A stretch of DNA of 64,000 nucleotides from UBA11986 sp963734955 (GTDB lineage: Bacteria > Bacteroidota > Ignavibacteria > UBA10030 > UBA6906): NCBI GenBank assembly GCA_963734955.1, contig CAVTJO010000011.1, positions 372,001-436,000 on the forward strand, read 5' to 3'. The position numbers were made by a program, and so were the translations under genes. The notes beneath the pieces were generated by a model. The model ran no database searches, was not told where the DNA came from, and worked only from the letters and a program-made list of their open reading frames with translations. Each line of letters starts with the position of its first letter. Position 1 is the first letter of the stretch. This document shows positions 24,742 to 33,282 of this stretch, one piece after another.

Positions 24742-26756
24742 CAAGATGCTTCCGGCTCCTCTTCCTTGTTGCCATTGATTTTTGTCGGCGGTTCATCTGT
24801 GGAGGCCTTCATCGAGGCGGCCTTTTTCAACGTACGCCTGATCTGAAGTGCCCGCGGAAGCCAGAGGAGAGTATGCACTCCTCCAAGCACAAACGTCCCT
24901 ACCAGCAATGTCGTCATCCCCCAGAATGTCCAGAACAGGAACGGATACTTCTTCGGGTCGTGATGTGTCGCGTGTGTGAGATACCCCGCAAATCTTCTCG
25001 TTGCCCCTTCGTGACACCTCTGACATGTCGCAACGACGTTCTCCCGACTCAAATGCGACCTCGGATCGGCTACCGGAAGAATATCGTGGGCACCATGACA
25101 ATCGTAACACTTTGCCGTCTTGGTGTACCCAAGCTGTGAGACTTTGCCATGGTACGTGTCGAAATAGGTCTTGGCAATCTCCTCGTGGCATCTACCGCAC
25201 TTCGTCATGATATCAAGCTTGAAACCCGCCTCGTCAGCACGCCGTATTGTGTGCGCGCTGTGACAATCGCTGCAGATAGGAAGCGGTTTATCGGTTTGCC
25301 CAACCTTGGTAAAATGGATACTCTTTTCAAACTGTTCCTCAATCCCGTGATGGCAACGTCCGCACGTTGCCGGGACGTTCTTAGGATTCACGCTCGATGC
25401 AGAATCAGCCTTGGGCAGAATCGCATGAGCGGTATGGCAATTCGTACATGTTGCAGTAACCGTCAGGCCACTCTTCATCAGCCCCTTGCCGTGAATACTT
25501 TCGGTGTAGTGCTGGATGATCTCGTGCTCCGTACCGGTGTATCGCACGGCAGCTTTTTGTCCTTCACGATGACACGCTGCGCAGAGCTTGGGGATATTTA
25601 TGGCGAAGGTTGGAGAAACCGGATCAACCTTCCCTTTTACACCGTGAGTGCCGTGACATTCCTTGCACGTCGGTCCGTTCGGGTCGTTCTTCGCAACGAG
25701 TTTGCCGTGGGTACTTTGTTGATACTGCTGCCCGACTTCGGCATGGCAGGAAGCGCAATCGACCTTTTTTGCGATTGTTTCACAGGGGCGGACGTGCGAT
25801 GCATTCACTTCTGAATGACACTGGCTGCAGGCTATTTTTGCATGACGCGAGTGGCTGAGATCGTCGGCTTGGACGAAGAGCGATCGGCCGTCGCTTGAGG
25901 CGCGCAGGTTTGTATTGTCATGACAACGCATGCAATCTTTGTCCGCCATGCCCTGGGTGTAGAATACTTTCCTGATCTTGTGGGGCTGATGGCAATCAAC
26001 GCAGGCGGGTAACCTGTTCGCCTCCTTTTCCCACAGTTCTCCCTTGATCACCTTGCGGTGTACAAGCTCAATTTCCGCGTGGCATTTTGTGCATGTTGCG
26101 GCAATGTTCTTCCGTGAGATCGATGATGCCGGATCCGTGTGAGGTAGTATTGAGTGAGGCGTATGGCACGAAGCGCAGTTCGGAGCGACAATGAGCCCCT
26201 TCTTCAGCAAGCCTTCCCCGTGGATACTTTCTGAAAAGTTCTCAAGGATGTGGTCCTGGTGGATAACACCCCTTCTCGCAACGGGCGCGCCTTCCTGGTG
26301 GCACTTGCCGCAAAGAAACGGAATCTTCAGCGGTGAAATCGGGGAGCGGGGATCTTTTGTTGGCAGGATGTCGTGATTGCCGTGACAGTCCTTGCAATGC
26401 GGAGCGAGGGGATCGCCTTTTTTGGCTGCCTGCCCGTGAAGTGACTTTGCTTGAAGTTCCTGCTCCGAGGTGTGGCAAGTCCCACAATCAACCGGAAGGA
26501 GTTCCTCGTCATGCGGAAATTCTTTTCCTGCAAGATCGGCGTGGCATGAAACGCACGGGAGGGATCCATGCATCGACCCGTTGAACTTCTTCCCGTCGAC
26601 GAAAACCGAGATGGTTCTTCCCTTCTTCGTGCCAGTCGCGGATTTGTCACCGTGACAGGCAAGACATTCGTCATTCTCTTGTGCAACTGACGGCACCGCC
26701 AAGGCGCAAAGCGCTACAGCCAAAAGGCATCCGGCGATGTACCATCGTCCCCGCAT
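24741..26756 (-). CDS. Nonadecahaem membrane-anchored cytochrome c (19 haems)
   Basis: Protein of 671 residues: signal peptide, nineteen CX2CH motifs spread over residues about 30-590, and a C-terminal membrane helix (FWGMTTLLVGTFVLGGVHTL) followed by a basic, then acidic tail. The first haem domain is preceded by E-C-L-A-C-H and followed by GKKFNGSMH, a pattern repeated at the start of the 13-haem fusion protein, so both share an N-terminal domain. Motifs recur as C-x-x-C-H-x-x-H with IHG/SIHG spacers, supplying distal histidines. It lies between the fused cytochrome and the b561 gene, overlapping the latter. A periplasmic wire receiving electrons from the b561 partner is the likely role. 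Confidence 0.9.
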   Translation of the reverse strand: MRGRWYIAGCLLAVALCALAVPSVAQENDECLACHGDKSATGTKKGRTISVFVDGKKFNGSMHGSLPCVSCHADLAGKEFPHDEELLPVDCGTCHTSEQELQAKSLHGQAAKKGDPLAPHCKDCHGNHDILPTKDPRSPISPLKIPFLCGKCHQEGAPVARRGVIHQDHILENFSESIHGEGLLKKGLIVAPNCASCHTPHSILPHTDPASSISRKNIAATCTKCHAEIELVHRKVIKGELWEKEANRLPACVDCHQPHKIRKVFYTQGMADKDCMRCHDNTNLRASSDGRSLFVQADDLSHSRHAKIACSQCHSEVNASHVRPCETIAKKVDCASCHAEVGQQYQQSTHGKLVAKNDPNGPTCKECHGTHGVKGKVDPVSPTFAINIPKLCAACHREGQKAAVRYTGTEHEIIQHYTESIHGKGLMKSGLTVTATCTNCHTAHAILPKADSASSVNPKNVPATCGRCHHGIEEQFEKSIHFTKVGQTDKPLPICSDCHSAHTIRRADEAGFKLDIMTKCGRCHEEIAKTYFDTYHGKVSQLGYTKTAKCYDCHGAHDILPVADPRSHLSRENVVATCQRCHEGATRRFAGYLTHATHHDPKKYPFLFWTFWGMTTLLVGTFVLGGVHTLLWLPRALQIRRTLKKAASMKASTDEPPTKINGNKEEEPEAS

Positions 26757-26760
26757 CACT

Positions 26761-28941
26761 CTACTTGACCGCCTCTTTCTCTTCCGCTACGTCCGATCCG
26801 TTCCCTTCGATCAAGGCGTTCTCCTCTGCTTCTTGCTGAAGTATTTCATCGAGCTCGCGTGGATGTTCTTCAAGCATCTCTTCCTCTGTAAGTGTTCCCT
26901 TCCAGAACGCGAGGTTCAGAGGATACGAATCAGGGTTGAAAATCACAAAATAGAAATGCCAGACGATAATGGCCAGGGTTGCGAGCCATGCTTCATAGTA
27001 ATGAATGGTTTGCGCGACATCCCACCCGAGCTTTGTCAGCATGCCGATGAATGTATTATCGAACCACAAAATGAAGCCCGTCGCGGCCATAACGAATGTC
27101 CCCCAGATCAATGCCCAGTATTCGGCCTTCTCGATGTAGCTGAAGCGCCCCAGCTTCGGTTTCTCCGGGGAAGCATTCAAATTATACTTTACCATGCCGA
27201 ACAACTCCGTAATATCGGATTTGTCGGGCAACATATCGCGAAGCAGTTGCTTCCCCCGAGGCACCCGCAAGATGTAGTAGGTATGGTACAGGCTTACGAG
27301 CACCATCACCACCCCGGCGACGCGATGGAGTATGCCCCGAAGTTCGAACATCAAGGGACTGATGTTGCGCAGAGGCGCCACCCACCATGCATCGGGAAAC
27401 TTCAGCGCAAAACCGGTCAGGACGAGAGTGGTGAAGCTTATGATCAATGCACCGTGCTGCAGCCGCTCGCCAAGCGACATCCGAAGATAGAGGCGATGAC
27501 TTGGAGATTTGTGTTTGATCAGACCGCGTCGCTCCATCAGTATCCGCTTCGACTTCCTGATGAAGTCCATCAGGTTGTGCAGGAACATGCCGCCGATCGT
27601 GACGATGATGAGGAAAATGTATGATGTTGAAACAAAGTACAACACCTTATCCTGGCCCGAAGTGGCAATGACATGCACCGAACCCTTGGCAAAATTCGCA
27701 TTGGCGCCTGGATGACAAGTGCCGCACGTTCTGACCAGATTCTTCGGAGAGATTCTCGAAGTCGAATCGCTGGAAGGCTTGATGTCATGGACGCCATGGC
27801 AGCTTGCACAATTGGCTACCTGGACCGACCCCGCCTCTCCAGCCAGTCCGTGATAACTATCAGCGAAGCTCTGGAATCTATCACTCGCAAGACCATATTT
27901 CTCCGTAAGCCTCACTGAAGCGTGGCATGGCGAACAGACCTTCGCGGACACATTCTTTGCTGAAACCGGAGAACGATCGTCCTTGGGCGAAAGAATGTTG
28001 TGCTCGCCGTGGCAATCCGTGCACGTGGGAGACGCCGTGACCCCGGCCGTCAGAGCCTCACCGTGGATACTATACATGTACTGTTCCTCGACATCACCAT
28101 GACACCGACCGCAGGTTTCGGCAATGTTTTTCTTTGCGACTTTTGAGGCGGGGTTGGAACCCTTTCGCATCTCATGGCTCCCGTGACAGTCGATGCACGT
28201 CGCCGCCATTTCATTACCGTTTTGCACTGCCTGACCGTGGACGCTCTTTTCATAACTCATGACAAAACCCGCTGAGGGGCCAACTCTCGCCCGCACATCG
28301 GGATTGTCCAGATGGCAGCTCAAACACATGGCTGCGACTTTCTTATGGCTGGTGGTCGCCCCTTCATTCGTGGGCGACTGCACTTCATGTTCACCGTGGC
28401 AATTCACGCACGTCGGAGCCCCCTTCACTCCGGCCTCAAGGGCGCGGCCGTGGCTCGACGTCATGTACTTCATCTTGATTTCGGCGTGACATCTCGCGCA
28501 GGTCCCAACTTCGAATTCTTTGCGAGCGAGGGAATCCTTCTCGGAGACGTTTTGGATGTTGTGTGTGCCATGACAATCAATGCAAGATGCCGCCGGTTTC
28601 CCTCCCTGGCCTTTCCCCCCGTGAACACTTGCCTTGTACCTCACCAGGTTGTCACCATCGTGACAAGTCAAGCAGTTGACCGCAGTGATCTTTCTCGCAT
28701 GAGGAATCGCCTCAGCGCTAAATCCCACATGACACGAAACGCACTCAAGCGCCGCGTGCGCCGAGTGCTTGAACATCGTGGCATCGACAAACAACGAAAT
28801 GGATTTCCCTTTTCTCTCCATCGAGAGAGAACGATCGTTATGGCACGCGAGGCACTGATCAACGGACTGAGCACTCGTCTTCGTTAATCCAGCAAACGCC
28901 AGAACAGAGCAAGCGATCACTGTGAATGTTGAAAATTTCAT
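26761..28941 (-). CDS. Fused 13-haem cytochrome c / b561 membrane cytochrome (CbcL-like)
   Basis: Protein of 726 residues in two parts. The N-terminal periplasmic part has a signal peptide and thirteen CX2CH motifs (CLACH, CVSCH, CLTCH, CIDCH, CARCH, CVNCH, CLSCH, CIDCH, CGRCH, CTDCH, CSPCH, CASCH, CGTCH). The C-terminal part, from about residue 430, is a b561-type domain with five or so helices and histidines in RGILHRVAG, LYHTYYI, TIHYYEAW and VWHFYFV. The design matches CbcL of Geobacter, an inner-membrane quinol-oxidising protein needed for respiration of low-potential minerals, but with more c haems than the nine reported there. First gene of its operon. The acidic C-terminal tail is probably cytoplasmic. 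Confidence 0.92.
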   Translation of the reverse strand: MKFSTFTVIACSVLAFAGLTKTSAQSVDQCLACHNDRSLSMERKGKSISLFVDATMFKHSAHAALECVSCHVGFSAEAIPHARKITAVNCLTCHDGDNLVRYKASVHGGKGQGGKPAASCIDCHGTHNIQNVSEKDSLARKEFEVGTCARCHAEIKMKYMTSSHGRALEAGVKGAPTCVNCHGEHEVQSPTNEGATTSHKKVAAMCLSCHLDNPDVRARVGPSAGFVMSYEKSVHGQAVQNGNEMAATCIDCHGSHEMRKGSNPASKVAKKNIAETCGRCHGDVEEQYMYSIHGEALTAGVTASPTCTDCHGEHNILSPKDDRSPVSAKNVSAKVCSPCHASVRLTEKYGLASDRFQSFADSYHGLAGEAGSVQVANCASCHGVHDIKPSSDSTSRISPKNLVRTCGTCHPGANANFAKGSVHVIATSGQDKVLYFVSTSYIFLIIVTIGGMFLHNLMDFIRKSKRILMERRGLIKHKSPSHRLYLRMSLGERLQHGALIISFTTLVLTGFALKFPDAWWVAPLRNISPLMFELRGILHRVAGVVMVLVSLYHTYYILRVPRGKQLLRDMLPDKSDITELFGMVKYNLNASPEKPKLGRFSYIEKAEYWALIWGTFVMAATGFILWFDNTFIGMLTKLGWDVAQTIHYYEAWLATLAIIVWHFYFVIFNPDSYPLNLAFWKGTLTEEEMLEEHPRELDEILQQEAEENALIEGNGSDVAEEKEAVK

Positions 28942-29270
28942 GTTCGGAGTTTCCGACTAATAAATCCAGTATTCCGCTCTGTACAAAAGGCAAAGGACAT
29001 GCCGGGCGGAAGTGGTTGAAAATGAGTCTGATAAAGCAAATAGGACTCAAGCTTCTCAAATGTGAGAAGCCGCGAGCACGCGACTATTCAATATTGAAAA
29101 GCTCAACAAGTGATGCAGCAGGAAGTTGAGAAGGTACAAGTCGTCCCTTCATTGAACGAGAATCGTTCAAGAGAAAGTCCAACAGGTCTGATTCTCAGTG
29201 GTGGTGAGAGACGAAGCTTGCTTCGTCCCGACAAACCGAGTCGGGACTCGCAAAGCCACGCGAAGAATTT
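28942..29270. promoter_or_regulatory. Promoter/operator region of the fused-cytochrome operon
   Basis: These 329 bases lie upstream of the 13-haem fusion gene. They contain a perfect 8-base hairpin GCTTCTCA/TGAGAAGC (29051-29070), a perfect 12-base palindrome TTCAATATTGAA (29087-29098) and an inverted repeat TTGAACG/CGTTCAA (29152-29170). Two more hairpins at 29210-29246 probably end the neighbouring gene. No gene was seen, and no confident -35/-10. Confidence 0.45.
29210..29246 (-). terminator. Tandem hairpins after the fatty-acid hydroxylase gene
   Basis: GACGAAG/CTTCGTC (29210-29227, 4-base loop) and TCCCGAC/GTCGGGA (29226-29246, 7-base loop) partly overlap, so they are alternative or stacked structures 25 bases after the stop at 29271. 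There is no clear T-run. Confidence 0.45.
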
Positions 29271-29927
29271 CTACGCTTCCTTACCCTCTGGGGTGACAGA
29301 GGATTGTTTTCCGGGCCACATCGTCCCGAAGACATAGTCCCACAACGGAGTACTCACGCCGTAGTAGAGAGTGTCCATCTGGTAATGATGACGCATGTGA
29401 TGTTGCTTGAGCCAGAGCCCGAATGGAGTGGCCTTCATCGATGCATGGTGTGTGGCGTAATGGATCATGTCGTAGCATAGGTAGCCAACAAGAAACGCCG
29501 CGAAGAACGGGGGAAGAAATGAAGCTCCCAGCAAAAAATAAAACAAACCGTAGAAGAGCCCTGCAAGCGGCAGGCTGATAATCGGCGGCATCACGAGCCG
29601 GAGCGAATCGTTCGGGTAATCGTGATGAACCCCGTGCGCGAGAAAGTGCAGCCTCTTTCCGAAGTCGGTCTTCGGCTCATAGTGGAACACAAACCTGTGA
29701 AGCAGGTATTCTGTCAAAGTCCAAACAAGGAGACCAAAGACAAACAGTCCCACAATACTCCCCGCTCCAACCACGGGATCCGCGATCCCTTTGTAGAGGA
29801 AGTACGTGACGATCGGAACATACACAATCAAGGGTACGCTCCAGTGTACATGCGTGAATAACTCAAGGAAACTGCTCTTGAAGAGCCTCGCTGATTCGTC
29901 CTGGTTGGAAACGAAATTCTTGGGCAT
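29271..29927 (-). CDS. Fatty-acid hydroxylase / sterol desaturase family protein
   Basis: Membrane di-iron enzyme of 218 residues. Four helices or so surround the histidine boxes HRFVFH, HFLAHGVHHD, HYATHH and HHMRHH, the pattern of fatty-acid 2-hydroxylases (Fa2h/Scs7-like, in the sterol desaturase superfamily). In bacteria that make sphingolipids or related lipids such enzymes hydroxylate the acyl chain; the substrate here is unknown. The frame is open to 30020, but the start MPKNFVSNQDE at 29927, preceded by GAGG, fits the family better. It would need oxygen, so its presence suggests the organism meets at least low oxygen. Stands alone. Confidence 0.88.
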   Translation of the reverse strand: MPKNFVSNQDESARLFKSSFLELFTHVHWSVPLIVYVPIVTYFLYKGIADPVVGAGSIVGLFVFGLLVWTLTEYLLHRFVFHYEPKTDFGKRLHFLAHGVHHDYPNDSLRLVMPPIISLPLAGLFYGLFYFLLGASFLPPFFAAFLVGYLCYDMIHYATHHASMKATPFGLWLKQHHMRHHYQMDTLYYGVSTPLWDYVFGTMWPGKQSSVTPEGKEA

Positions 29928-30400
29928 GGTGTACCTCACTGTTGATTCTACTTCTTCCGCTACGGTGGTAAGATACGGTTTACGGCTGCATTTTTCAAGT
30001 CCGTAAGATTGGAGATACACCCTATTAAGAAATCGAGCCCTATTGGAACCATCACCCTGAGTCTTGACTGGCTCAACCTTTCCTCAAAGAACTCCATTTT
30101 GCCGGACGCAATTATCATCGCGTTCGACGATAACACGAACGTTCAAGGTGAGACAGACTATCGCATTCAAGCGGCTGGAAGCCTGCGCAATGGCACTTTG
30201 AAACTCAGGCCATTGGGCAGCAAACGGTTCACATACCTACTGGTAAGGAAGAAGGTGGCAAGGGTTCCAAAGGGAATGGACTCACAAAGAAAGGTGAAAG
30301 GGTGAAACGATCAAGCTTCTGAGTCCTGCGTCCCGGCTATTTAGACTCCAAGGAGGTCAACATCCAGTAACTCACCCTCAGGGTGGTCAACGACTGGTGA
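29928..30400. other. Intergenic region without recognised gene
   Basis: About 473 bases. A 98-codon plus-strand frame (30009-30305) has no family resemblance, and neither the start nor the ribosome site is convincing. A 13-base palindrome CACCCTCAGGGTG (30373-30385) lies just beyond the methyltransferase stop. Nothing else is supported. Confidence 0.4.
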
Positions 30401-31175
30401 TCACCTTCCCGTTCTCGAAGCCAATACCACGAGGTCCTGAGATGTTGCCCCTGAGTACTCACTCATTGATATCGAGCCGAAACATTTGACGCTTTCAAAT
30501 CCCGCCTCTGGCAGCATCACCGAAAGCTCAGTCCACAAGACCGGGCGAAGTGTTGTCGTGATCACCTCATCCGGCTCTATATTCCCCTCCGTCGACTTCG
30601 CAACATTGAACCGGATGAACTGATCCTCGTAATCGTAATACCGGGTGTACACAGTCGGACCATCGGACTTCACGCTGAGAACGCGTGGCCTCTGCACCAG
30701 TATGCGCTCGAAGTTCAATACCTGGAGAACAAGAATGCCCGCCGGGTTTGAGGAGACCGAAGAAATTGCGGAGCGCCAGCCGAAGGTCATCGGCAGTGAG
30801 AAGGTGGGCAAGTGCGTTGCCCATGCAGAACACACCATCGAACGGCGTTGTGAGGTGCTGTTGCAACTCCTGAAACGATGCGCGGACGGTGGCAATCGAC
30901 AGATTTTCCCGTTGAGCATGACGGCGCAACCTCTCCAACATTACCTCGGAGAGATCGACTGCGGTCACGTTCACGCCAAGCCTTGCAAGCAAGAGAGAAT
31001 GAAACCCCGTTCCGCAACCGGCATCCAGTGCAGCAGCAATACCGTGATCTTCAGCGATCGCTTTGAAGGACGGCCCCTCCCGGATGAAACGACCCTCGAA
31101 CCCGGTCATCCGGTCGTAGTCAGAAGCAAGTGTATCGTAGAACTCTGCCGCCGACTTTTCTCCAGAGATGCTCAT
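30401..31175 (-). CDS. Class I SAM-dependent methyltransferase (one frameshift)
   Basis: Rossmann-type methyltransferase. The SAM-binding motif I is ALDAGCGTGFHSLLLA (about 48-63), followed by the acidic residue in VTAVDLSEVMLE, motif IV FDGVFCMGNALAHL and the post-motif LLKPGG. After that the frame shifts: dropping one base near 30738 gives KPGGILVLQVLNFERIL and continues to the stop at 30401, for 257 residues. The C-terminal half (SDGPTVYTRYYDYEDQFIRFN) is the beta-rich substrate lobe seen in ubiquinone/glycine-type methyltransferases. Its start overlaps the stop of the NapH-like gene (ATGA), so they are co-translated. Substrate unknown. Confidence 0.85.
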
Positions 31176-32272
31176 CGCAGGTGATCGTATGACTCAACGT
31201 GCTGGAAGTGCTGGAGGTATTCCGCATGAGAGATTCGATTTGTCCAGTGACCGGTGAGGATGGCAAACCCGGTGATTGCGACGAAGACTCCCACAACGAG
31301 AACACCATACACCCAGGCTGGACATGCCTTCGCACTCCGACTCACTTTCATCCCCAATGTATTTCTCACCGGACAGACTTCGACACAAGCAAGGCAACTC
31401 ATACACTCGTCGCTCCACACGCGTCCGACCCTGTGAACCTTGATGTTCGATGGGCAGACCTTGGTACAGAGCTCACAATCCACGCAGGTGTCCTTTGACC
31501 GCGTAATTTTCATCGGGCTGAGCCACCCGACGAGTCCAAGCAACGCACCGTAAGGACAAAGGAAGCGGCACCAGAAGTTCTTGACAACAACGGACAACAG
31601 CATCAAGATAATGATCGTCCAGAGCCCGAATGTGGTGAGCTGCGCAAAGAAAAGGTACATCTTCACATCGGCAACTTTGTTGTACGGACTGTTGATGAAG
31701 TCTCGCAGGGCAGGAACATCCATGCGCCCGATCGCCCAAACAAAGAAGAGCAGGAGAAGGTACTTGAGAGACCGGACAGGATAGTCGAGCCATCTCGGCA
31801 ATGTGAAGTTGCGGCCGAATATTTTATTTCCAAGTGACCAGAGCGCTTCACTGAGAGTGCCAACAGGACACAGCCAGCTGCAAAACGCCTTCTTCATCAC
31901 AAGGCTTACGCCAAGAATCGAAATGAGGATGAACAACCCGGATGGATGAATCTCGTTGATGATGCCGGTTTGTACCCAGTACAGGAGACTGATCAGAGCG
32001 CTGATGGGTAGAAATCCTTCAGCTCCGGGAGGCCGGGGGAAAAACGATGCCTCGCCGTTCGACAGCCCCCAGCGGACAAACAAATAGAATTCGATCCCGA
32101 TCCAGATGCAGAGGAGGGCAAAGGCGAACTGGATGCTCTGACGGAGAAATTGAGAATCTTCCCTCCATCGCCAGAAGAGTCGTTTGAAGAGACTAGGCTC
32201 CACACCGAAGTTAATCCTCTTCCGCCGCAGCACAGGAGAAATCTTCTTTATCTTAAGGGAGCCCCTATTCAT
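31172..32272 (-). CDS. NapH/MauN-like membrane protein with two [4Fe-4S] clusters
   Basis: Polytopic membrane ferredoxin of 366 residues with about five helices. Two CxxxCP elements are present in membrane-loop positions (CSWLCPVGTLSE and CRFLCPYGALLG), and the C-terminal half has two bacterial ferredoxin motifs, CVDCELCTKVCP and CMSCLACVEVCP, followed by a last helix. This is the layout of NapH/MauN/NosR-C/CcoG-like proteins, which pass electrons between quinol and periplasmic or cluster-assembly partners. The frame reaches 32416, but MNRGSLK at 32272 has GGTGG before it. An Rrf2 regulator is encoded upstream, so Fe-S or NO/redox control is plausible (inference). Confidence 0.85.
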   Translation of the reverse strand: MNRGSLKIKKISPVLRRKRINFGVEPSLFKRLFWRWREDSQFLRQSIQFAFALLCIWIGIEFYLFVRWGLSNGEASFFPRPPGAEGFLPISALISLLYWVQTGIINEIHPSGLFILISILGVSLVMKKAFCSWLCPVGTLSEALWSLGNKIFGRNFTLPRWLDYPVRSLKYLLLLFFVWAIGRMDVPALRDFINSPYNKVADVKMYLFFAQLTTFGLWTIIILMLLSVVVKNFWCRFLCPYGALLGLVGWLSPMKITRSKDTCVDCELCTKVCPSNIKVHRVGRVWSDECMSCLACVEVCPVRNTLGMKVSRSAKACPAWVYGVLVVGVFVAITGFAILTGHWTNRISHAEYLQHFQHVESYDHLR

Positions 32273-32811
32273 GCTGCCACCCTTTTCATGGGGTCCGGTC
32301 ACGAAGGATGATGAAAAAGGCGAGGAGGCCCCTTCGTGGGAGGTTGGCGAATCGTTTTCGTTTCTGAAACTGAGTTTCGAATCGGCTATCATTGTTGAGA
32401 CCTGCTTGCGCATCATCCGGCCAAATAGTGCAGTTTCTTTCCGATTTCGCCGACTTACCGGTGCTTGCCAATAGTAATCGCAATCTCAATGCCAATTTGC
32501 GGACAAATAGGTCTTGAAATATTGAACAGTTGCGCCTATTGAAAAACCATAATCATAGTCGCGCTGAACGAAGCCGAAGCCGTTCATCTTGAGGTCTCTA
32601 CTGGGTTCGACTTTGCTCACCCCGACGCAGGTGCTTTGAAATCGGCTTTTTCGATAGGCAGGATAGAAACAGTTGGTGGTATTCGAATTTCCAGATTTAA
32701 TTGGAAGGTCGGCAGTTGGGCCAATTGGGAGTGGAACACAAAGTGGTCTTGCGGCCCTCGCATCCGGTAGCCGGAAGCTCGCCACAAGACCACCGTGATA
32801 TTGATGAAGTG
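32273..32811. other. Intergenic region upstream of the NapH-like gene
   Basis: About 540 bases with only weak reading frames (for example 32486-32785 on the minus strand, no recognisable domain or ribosome site). It presumably holds the NapH-like promoter. No repeat, RNA gene or clear operator seen. Confidence 0.4.
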
Positions 32812-33249
32812 CTACTTATCCTGCGCGTACTCCGGCTTTTGCATCTGCTTTGCCATTTGAATGATATCCTGTTTCATCAACATGTTCTCGATGCGTTCCC
32901 GTATCACTTTCCAATCGTTGTGCATCGAGCAGGGAGTCTCGGTAGAGCATTCCGAGAATCCCAGAACGCACCCGTTCGTCAGCGCAATGCCATCGATCGC
33001 CTCAACGATATTGAAGAACGTGATGTCTTTTGCCGGCTTGCCAAGGGCAAACCCGCCACGCGGTCCCTTAAAGGACACCAACAGACCCTTGTGCGTGAGG
33101 TCCTGTAGAATCTTCGCCAAAAAAGGAGAGGGCATCTTGATGTGGTGTGTGAGTTCCTTGATTGACGTCCGTTCCCCCTCCGGCTTCAATGCAAGATACA
33201 GCACGGCCTGCAGGGCATACTCACATCGACGGCTAAAAATTATGCTCAT
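32812..33249 (-). CDS. Rrf2-family transcriptional regulator, probably Fe-S binding
   Basis: Winged-helix regulator of 145 residues: helix-turn-helix region about 28-55 (IKELTHHIKMPSPFLAKILQ), wing GPRGGFALGKP, and three cysteines C94, C101 and C107 in the ligand region (CVLGFSE, CSTETPC). That is the C-x6-C-x5-C arrangement used by IscR/NsrR/RsrR relatives to bind an iron-sulfur cluster that senses NO, redox state or cluster supply. It lies 33 bases after maeB and upstream of the NapH-like gene. Its targets are unknown, but an Fe-S or nitrosative-stress response covering its neighbours is plausible. Confidence 0.92.
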   Translation of the reverse strand: MSIIFSRRCEYALQAVLYLALKPEGERTSIKELTHHIKMPSPFLAKILQDLTHKGLLVSFKGPRGGFALGKPAKDITFFNIVEAIDGIALTNGCVLGFSECSTETPCSMHNDWKVIRERIENMLMKQDIIQMAKQMQKPEYAQDK

Positions 33250-33282
33250 AATCGTTTCCGCTGATCGTTGATGATTCTGTGG

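Noticed and set aside
24741..26756. Repeated short DNA motifs that look like a degenerate direct-repeat array
   Set aside because: They are codons for the recurring C-x-x-C-H haem sites in a reading frame with irregular spacing, not a CRISPR or satellite array.
30009..30305. 98-codon plus-strand reading frame between the hydroxylase and methyltransferase genes
   Set aside because: No recognisable domain, no ribosome site, composition not protein-like, and no sensible coding frame on the opposite strand either.
32486..32785. 99-codon minus-strand frame upstream of the NapH-like gene
   Set aside because: Random-looking composition and no ribosome site or family resemblance.
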